From Sulfuriferula multivorans (GTDB taxonomy: Bacteria > Pseudomonadota > Gammaproteobacteria > Burkholderiales > Sulfuriferulaceae): a stretch of DNA of 64,000 nucleotides. The DNA lies in assembly GCF_003851125.1 (NCBI RefSeq), contig NZ_BGOW01000001.1, forward strand, positions 1-64,000, read 5' to 3'. The notes below the pieces were generated by a model. It made no database searches. It saw only the letters and a program-made list of their open reading frames with translations, and was not told the origin of the DNA. The position numbers and the translations under genes were made by a program. Positions 59,087 through 64,000 of the stretch are shown one piece after another; position 1 is the stretch's first letter, and the number at the start of each line of letters is the position of its first letter.

Positions 59087-60100
59087 ATGAAAATTCTACT
59101 CACCGGCGCGGCTGGCTTCATCGGAATGCACACCGCCCTGCAACTTCTGGCGCGCGGCGATGTAGTCGTCGGTGTGGATAACCTCAACGATTACTACGAT
59201 GTCAACCTCAAGCGCGCGCGACTAGCGCAGCTTACCCCCCATGACAACTTCCGTTTCATCCAGCTAGACATTGCCGACCGGGCAACCATGGAAACCCTGT
59301 TCGCCACGGAAAAATTCCAGCGCGTCATCAATCTCGCCGCCCAGCCCGGCGTGCGCTATTCGCTGAAAAACCCGCACGCCTATATCCAGTCCAATATTGT
59401 CGGCCTGACCAACGTTCTCGAAGGTTGCCGCCACAACCAGGTCGAACACTTGGTCTACGCCAGCAGTTCCAGCGTGTACGGCGCCAATACGCACATGCCG
59501 TTTTCCGTACACGACAACGTCGATCATCCGGTAAGCCTGTACGCGGCCACCAAAAAAGCCAGCGAGATGATGGCGCACAGCTACAGCCACCTGTACAACC
59601 TGCCCACCACCGGCCTGCGTTTTTTCACCGTGTACGGCCCATGGGGACGCCCGGACATGTCGCCCTCGCTGTTCGCCGGCGCCATCCTGCGCGGTGAGCC
59701 GATCGACGTTTTCAACCAGGGCAAAATGCAGCGCGACTTCACCTATATCGACGACATCGTCGAAGGCGTAGTGCGCATCCTTGACCGTGTCGCCACCCCG
59801 GACCCCCACTTCGACACCAACGCACCCGACCCCGGCACCAGCTACGCCCCCTACCGCGTCTACAACATCGGCAACCACGAACCGGTGGAACTGATGACCT
59901 TCATTGAAACCATCGAACGCGCCGCGGGCCGGCAGGCCGTGAAAAACTTCCTGCCGATGCAAGCCGGCGACGTGGTGGCGACCTACGCCGATGTGGCCGA
60001 CCTCAAACGGGACGTGGGGTTTGAGCCGAGCACACCTCTCGCCGAGGGGATAGAGAAATTCGTGGCGTGGTATCGCGGGTATTATCATCGGAGCGCATGA
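59087..60100 (+). CDS. NAD-dependent nucleotide-sugar epimerase, UDP-glucuronate 4-epimerase-like
   Basis: A short-chain dehydrogenase-type epimerase of 337 residues. TGAAGFIGMHTALQLL is the NAD-binding loop, YAATKKASEMMAHSY carries the YxxxK pair (about 155-159) and FFTVYGPWGRPDMSP is typical of UDP-glucuronate/galacturonate 4-epimerases (CapI/LpsL type). GGAGG lies 6 bases before the ATG. It opens the polysaccharide locus and would supply UDP-galacturonate or a similar sugar. Confidence 0.88.
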   Translation: MKILLTGAAGFIGMHTALQLLARGDVVVGVDNLNDYYDVNLKRARLAQLTPHDNFRFIQLDIADRATMETLFATEKFQRVINLAAQPGVRYSLKNPHAYIQSNIVGLTNVLEGCRHNQVEHLVYASSSSVYGANTHMPFSVHDNVDHPVSLYAATKKASEMMAHSYSHLYNLPTTGLRFFTVYGPWGRPDMSPSLFAGAILRGEPIDVFNQGKMQRDFTYIDDIVEGVVRILDRVATPDPHFDTNAPDPGTSYAPYRVYNIGNHEPVELMTFIETIERAAGRQAVKNFLPMQAGDVVATYADVADLKRDVGFEPSTPLAEGIEKFVAWYRGYYHRSA

Positions 60101-60273
60101 TGCTCACACCGATCAATAAGAACGCTGCACAACAAACTGTTCGATAGCGACCGCCAGTTCGCCATCGCAGATATGAAAAACTGCCTCACCACACAGGCCG
60201 GCGCGCGAAGTCGCGAAAATAGTGTTCGCTCTCATTTTCTTTATAACACCACCGCTTTGAAATCAAACCTGAC

Positions 60274-61623
60274 TTGCCAGCACCCTCTTACCTAATCAAA
60301 GCGCTCAGCGTATTTCGTGAGCGTCTACGAAATGCCCACCCAGACCATCATGCTATTGCCCGAGGTATGGCATGGGTGGCTTTGTTCGTTTTATTTGGGT
60401 CGTTCGCCCGCGCCGCGAAGGAAATGGCGATTGCTTATCGCTATGGTGTCAGCGCGGAGGTAGACGCCTATCTTTTTGTCTTCAACCTGGTGAGCTGGCC
60501 GGTCGGCGTCTGGTTCAGCGTTCTCACTGTCGTCCTGATTCCATTGGCAGCTCGCATCCGGCAAGGGTCATCGGCGGAGCTTCCTCGCTTCCGATCTGAA
60601 CTTTTTGGCCTCGCCCTCCTGCTTGGACTGGCCTTGGTATTCTTGAACTGGCTGGGATTGCCCCTGCTACTACATTCATCATGGACAGGGCTTCCACATT
60701 CCACTGCGGTCATCGCCGCCAACATGGTGCCGACGTTAGCCCTGCTGGCCCCTCTGGGCGTAATCATCAGCCTTTTTTCTGCCTGGATGCTGGCCGCCGG
60801 TCGACACGCCAACACTCTTCTGGAAAGCGTGCCCGCCCTGGCAGTTTTGGTAGCACTGCTTGTTTTCCCCGGTGGAGGTGCAGAACCGCTGGTGTGGGGC
60901 ACGCTTGCCGGTTTTGCTTTTCACCTTGCCAGCCTTGCCGTGCCTTTGGCGCGGCAAGGCGAGATCGAAGCACCGCGCTTTACCCGCCGATCTCCCCAAT
61001 GGACCCCATTCTGGCAGGGTTTCGGTATTATGCTCGCCGGTCAGACTCTGATGAGCTTCACAGGTATCATCGACCAGTTCTTTGCCGCTCATCTGGGTAC
61101 AGGCGCCATTGCCACACTAAGTTATGCCAACCGCATTCTGGCCTTGATCCTTGGCATGGGCGCTATGGCGGTGTCCCGCGCTACGTTACCGGTTTTTTCT
61201 CAGGCTCAGGCGCAAGGTGGAGAACAAGTAAGTCGCGTGGCTACCCATTGGGCGCGACTTCTGTTTGCATTAGGCGTGATCGCCATGATCGTTGGCTGGT
61301 GGCTAGCACCCTGGGGGGTGAGGCTACTTTTTGAACGCGGCGCATTTACTGCACAGGATGCAACCGTTGTAACGGAAGTCCTACGCTACGGGCTCGCACA
61401 GTTGCCGTTTTATTTTGCTGGTATCGTTCTGGTTTCATTACTGGCCAGTCAGAGGAGGCATCGGGCGATTGCGGCAGTGGGTAGCATTAATCTCTTGGTT
61501 AAAGTGGTGGCAAATTTCAGCTTAGTGCCATGGCTTGGGTTGAACGGACTTGTCTTGTCCACTGCATTCATGTATTTAATTTCAATGTCGCTTTGCTGGC
61601 TTACGGTTCAGCGCTCAAGATAA
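60274..61623 (+). CDS. MurJ/MviN-like lipid-linked glycan flippase
   Basis: A 449-residue polytopic protein of the MOP superfamily with about 12-13 membrane helices. GSFARAAKEMAIAYRYGVSAEVDAY and the ASGFVRE-like start, and the middle GTGAIATLSYANRILALILGMGAMAVSRATLP, resemble MurJ. Because it lies among sugar genes and begins with TTG after a 173-base gap, it may serve exopolysaccharide or O-antigen precursor transport rather than essential lipid II flipping. A stand-alone housekeeping murJ elsewhere would support that. Confidence 0.75.
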   Translation: MPAPSYLIKALSVFRERLRNAHPDHHAIARGMAWVALFVLFGSFARAAKEMAIAYRYGVSAEVDAYLFVFNLVSWPVGVWFSVLTVVLIPLAARIRQGSSAELPRFRSELFGLALLLGLALVFLNWLGLPLLLHSSWTGLPHSTAVIAANMVPTLALLAPLGVIISLFSAWMLAAGRHANTLLESVPALAVLVALLVFPGGGAEPLVWGTLAGFAFHLASLAVPLARQGEIEAPRFTRRSPQWTPFWQGFGIMLAGQTLMSFTGIIDQFFAAHLGTGAIATLSYANRILALILGMGAMAVSRATLPVFSQAQAQGGEQVSRVATHWARLLFALGVIAMIVGWWLAPWGVRLLFERGAFTAQDATVVTEVLRYGLAQLPFYFAGIVLVSLLASQRRHRAIAAVGSINLLVKVVANFSLVPWLGLNGLVLSTAFMYLISMSLCWLTVQRSR

Positions 61624-61636
61624 AGAGGTTTCTGAG

Positions 61637-62323
61637 TTGGATCAAACAAAAATCTGGGATCATTTCCAAAACAATGACGAAATAGGTGATGCATTTATCA
61701 ATGCACTACCGCGTTATGAGTTTCTTGCGAAACAGATTAAATCTGGCATGACCATACTTAATATTGGCGTAGGTCGCGGCGGCCTCGAATCCATTTTGGT
61801 TAAAAAAAGGGTCGTGGTGAATTGCCTTGATCCAAGTGCAGAGACCATTGATAGGCTACGCAAACAATATGACCTCGGTGTACGGGCGCAAGTCGGCTTC
61901 TCACAGAGCATGCCATTCCAAGATGGCGAATTCGACGTTGTGATAATGTCCGAGGTGCTGGAGCACTTAACTGACGATGTACTGCACTCGACCTTGGGGG
62001 AAGTCAGACGCGTACTGAAGCCCGGTGGATTCTTCATCGGAACAGTACCAGCCAATGAAAGATTGATGGATAACCAGGTTGTATGTCCGCATTGCGGGGA
62101 ATCATTTCACCGCTGGGGTCATGCACAAAGTTTCTCGTTATCGCGACTGAGAGAAGCTCTATCCTCAAACTACTTCACTGTTCAACGGATTGAAACCAGA
62201 GCCTTTCCAGATTGGCGCCGGGAAGGTTTGAAAAACCTTATCAAAAGTTCATTTAGGTATGTGCTGGGCAGGGCTGGAGCTCCTATCGCCAGCCCGAATA
62301 TTTTTTTCAAAGCCCGGCGGTGA
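61637..62323 (+). CDS. class I SAM-dependent methyltransferase (first)
   Basis: A 228-residue methyltransferase of the Methyltransf_11 type. LNIGVGRGGLESIL is the SAM-binding loop, VVIMSEVLEHLTDDVLHSTLGE and VRRVLKPGGFFIGTVPANE complete the fold. A CPHCG pair (about 152-156) just after the core hints at a metal site or a substrate loop. TTG start with AGAGG upstream, 13 bases after the flippase. The acceptor, probably a sugar or lipid-linked glycan, is unknown. Confidence 0.8.
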   Translation: MDQTKIWDHFQNNDEIGDAFINALPRYEFLAKQIKSGMTILNIGVGRGGLESILVKKRVVVNCLDPSAETIDRLRKQYDLGVRAQVGFSQSMPFQDGEFDVVIMSEVLEHLTDDVLHSTLGEVRRVLKPGGFFIGTVPANERLMDNQVVCPHCGESFHRWGHAQSFSLSRLREALSSNYFTVQRIETRAFPDWRREGLKNLIKSSFRYVLGRAGAPIASPNIFFKARR

Positions 62324-62375
62324 TTTCTTAAATCACAAGCTCAATTAAAAAAAAATGATTCAGGGAAATGTATAA

Positions 62376-63215
62376 ATGGCCACGCACGCAACAGAAGTCG
62401 CAAGAGGTGATCGATTCGAATTCGGTGCCAATTGGGCGCAATTTTTGAATGTGCTCAACGACGAGCGCATCGTATTGGCGGAACAATCACTGCGCAACAT
62501 GCTGGGCGTAAATGATTTACAGGGAAAGCGCTTTCTGGATATCGGCAGCGGCTCTGGGCTGTTCAGCCTGGTGGCGCGTAGGCTGGGGGCGACAGTGCAT
62601 TCCTTCGATTACGATCCGCAATCGGTGGCTTGCACTGCGGAACTGAAGCGACGTTATTTTCCGGACGATCCTGACTGGATTGTCGAGCAAGGCTCGGCAC
62701 TCGACAAAGGCTATCTGCAAACGCTTGACCAGTGGGACATTGTTTATTCCTGGGGTGTGCTGCATCACACGGGCGCCATGTGGCAGGCGTTGGGTAATGT
62801 AATCCCGTTGGTGCGCCATGGAGGCACGCTTTTTATCGCCATCTACAATTATCAACGGGTAATGACCCCCGTATGGACTTGGGTAAAGCGCGCCTATAAC
62901 CGGTTGCCAAATGAATTGCGCTGGCTGGCGCTTGGACCTGCGCTGATCTGGCTTTGGACTCCCCGAACAATTTACGATCTGCTGCGCGGAAAACCTTTTC
63001 ACACCTGGCGGAATTATGCAGAGCACAGCGTTCGCGGCATGTCCGCCTGGCGCGATGTGGTTGACTGGGTCGGCGGTTATCCTTTCGAAGTAGCCAAACC
63101 CGAGGAGATTTTCCGTTTTTATCATGACCGGGGATTTGCGCTCAGGAACATGGTGACTTGCGGAGGTAGATTGGGTTGTAATGAGTTTGTGTTTACCCGT
63201 GCATCCAATCCCTGA
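62376..63215 (+). CDS. class I SAM-dependent methyltransferase (second)
   Basis: A 279-residue methyltransferase with the SAM-binding LDIGSGSGLFSLVARRLGA (about 51-69), followed by YSWGVLHHTGAMWQAL and VRHGGTLFIAIYNYQ. A later section (WVKRAYNRLPNELRW...) is rich in Trp and basic residues and may contact lipid or sugar. AGGGAA precedes the ATG. Its end overlaps the glycosyltransferase start by 35 bases. It probably methylates a glycan precursor, like its neighbour. Confidence 0.8.
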   Translation: MATHATEVARGDRFEFGANWAQFLNVLNDERIVLAEQSLRNMLGVNDLQGKRFLDIGSGSGLFSLVARRLGATVHSFDYDPQSVACTAELKRRYFPDDPDWIVEQGSALDKGYLQTLDQWDIVYSWGVLHHTGAMWQALGNVIPLVRHGGTLFIAIYNYQRVMTPVWTWVKRAYNRLPNELRWLALGPALIWLWTPRTIYDLLRGKPFHTWRNYAEHSVRGMSAWRDVVDWVGGYPFEVAKPEEIFRFYHDRGFALRNMVTCGGRLGCNEFVFTRASNP

Positions 63216-64000
63216 AACCATCCTGTTCCTTGCGCGCTCGCTTGATCGTGGTGGTGCGGAGCGCCAGTTGGTTGTACTGGCCAAGAGTTTGGCGAGTCGC
63301 GGCCACGCTGTTTCTGTGGCGGTGTTTTTTGGTGGCGGAGTATATGAGACCGAACTAGCCGAGTCAGGGGTGCGCGTCCTTAACCTGGGTAAAACTGGCC
63401 GTTGGGACATTCTGCCATTTCTATACAGGCTGGTGCATCTCTTGCGCAAGAAACGCCCCACCGTGTTGCATAGCTACTTGGGTGTACCCAATATTCTGGC
63501 GACCGTACTAAAGCCGCTACTGCCCGGCACTCGTATCGTATGGGGCGTGCGTGCTTCGAACGTAGATTTGTCCCGTTACGATTGGCTCTCGCGCTTGGCC
63601 TACGCGTTGGAACGCAGCCTGGCACGTTTCGCTGACCTCATCATCGCCAATTCCCATGCGGGCGCTACTTATGTGGTTAAGCATGGGTTTCCGGCGCAAC
63701 GTGTCGTCGTCATTCCCAATGGCATCGACACGCAACGCTTCCGCTTTGACCTGCAAGGCCAGGAACGAATCAGGGCGAAATGGCACATACGCGAGAGTGA
63801 GCTACTGATTGGCCTTGTGGCGAGGCTTGACCCGATGAAGGGTCACACCATGTTTCTTCAGGCGGCAAGCCTACTTGCCGCAAAATTTCCCAATTTACGT
63901 TTTGTATGTGTTGGAAATGGCGCGCCCGATTATTCAGAAAATCTGAAACAGATGGCAGTAGAGCTGGGTTTGAGAGAGCGCATGATCTGGGCGGGTGCGA
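63181..64000 (+). CDS. glycosyltransferase family 4 protein (partial, runs off window)
   Basis: The open frame starts with ATG inside the end of the methyltransferase gene and continues to the window edge without a stop (273 codons seen). ARSLDRGGAERQLVVLAK is the classic GT4 N-terminus; HSYLGVPN, NSHAGATYVVKHG, IPNGIDTQRF and LVARLDPMKGH follow in the expected order up to the sugar-nucleotide domain. It transfers a sugar from a nucleotide donor; the specificity is unknown. The C-terminal third is outside the window. Confidence 0.9.
   Translation, partial: MSLCLPVHPIPETILFLARSLDRGGAERQLVVLAKSLASRGHAVSVAVFFGGGVYETELAESGVRVLNLGKTGRWDILPFLYRLVHLLRKKRPTVLHSYLGVPNILATVLKPLLPGTRIVWGVRASNVDLSRYDWLSRLAYALERSLARFADLIIANSHAGATYVVKHGFPAQRVVVIPNGIDTQRFRFDLQGQERIRAKWHIRESELLIGLVARLDPMKGHTMFLQAASLLAAKFPNLRFVCVGNGAPDYSENLKQMAVELGLRERMIWAGA

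Overview
The window looks like a chromosomal segment of a betaproteobacterium, probably of the Nitrosomonadales type (Gallionella/Sulfuricella-like). This rests on gene content and gene order: a PEP-CTERM protein, the ResB/CcsB cytochrome c assembly pair with a diheme cytochrome c4, a short Fis next to dusB, thiD-thiE-hemL, a rubredoxin next to pilGHIJL, pcm-rhodanese-tolC-waaA, and a BPSS1780-type membrane protein next to a homoserine kinase. The genus is inference. I see no tRNA, rRNA, CRISPR array or intact insertion sequence.

Layout. (1) 1-4620, accessory: a PEP-CTERM protein behind a good sigma-54 type promoter match, then a minus-strand set made of a FeeM-like N-acyltransferase, a ThiF/E1-like adenylating enzyme and a nitroreductase. 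(2) 4626-16153, mostly core: hemB, engB, cytochrome c4, resB-ccsB, a BPSS1780-family protein, thrB, a DUF2782 protein, a LOG-family protein and polA. (3) 16253-21914, a LolCDE/MacB-like ABC system: two permeases, an ATPase, a DUF1302-like outer-membrane barrel and a LolA-like periplasmic protein. (4) 22047-35197, core: M48 lipoprotein peptidase, dusB-fis, a large palindrome, purH-purD-yrdC-hemF, an unusually long class A PBP-like protein, hemA-prfA-prmC. (5) 35367-38336, the most unusual region: a secreted six-cysteine Tat-signal protein followed by a PqqD-like protein, an HprK-like kinase and a nucleotidyltransferase, probably a protein-modification system. (6) 38333-43125: cbpM-cbpA behind a possible heat-shock promoter, grxD, thiD-thiE-hemL, rubredoxin. 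(7) 43251-52303: a Pil-Chp chemosensory operon for type IV pili (pilG, pilH, pilI, pilJ, and a giant pilL with CheA, CheW and receiver parts). (8) 52388-59016: uppP, thiC with a TPP riboswitch, pcm, rhodanese, tolC, waaA. (9) 59087-64000: a surface polysaccharide locus (nucleotide-sugar epimerase, MurJ/MviN-like flippase, two methyltransferases, a glycosyltransferase cut by the window edge).

How genes work together. Haem supply (hemA, hemL, hemB, hemF) and cytochrome c maturation (resB, ccsB, cytochrome c4) recur, as expected for a respiring, cytochrome-rich cell. Thiamine genes are split between a riboswitch-controlled thiC and a thiD-thiE-hemL transcript. Cell-envelope functions (LolA-like ABC exporter, PBP, uppP, tolC, waaA, flippase, PEP-CTERM protein) are strongly represented. 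The two places where an undescribed system is most likely are the PqqD/HprK/nucleotidyltransferase cassette with its candidate substrate at 35367-38336, and the N-acyltransferase/ThiF/nitroreductase set at 1654-4453.
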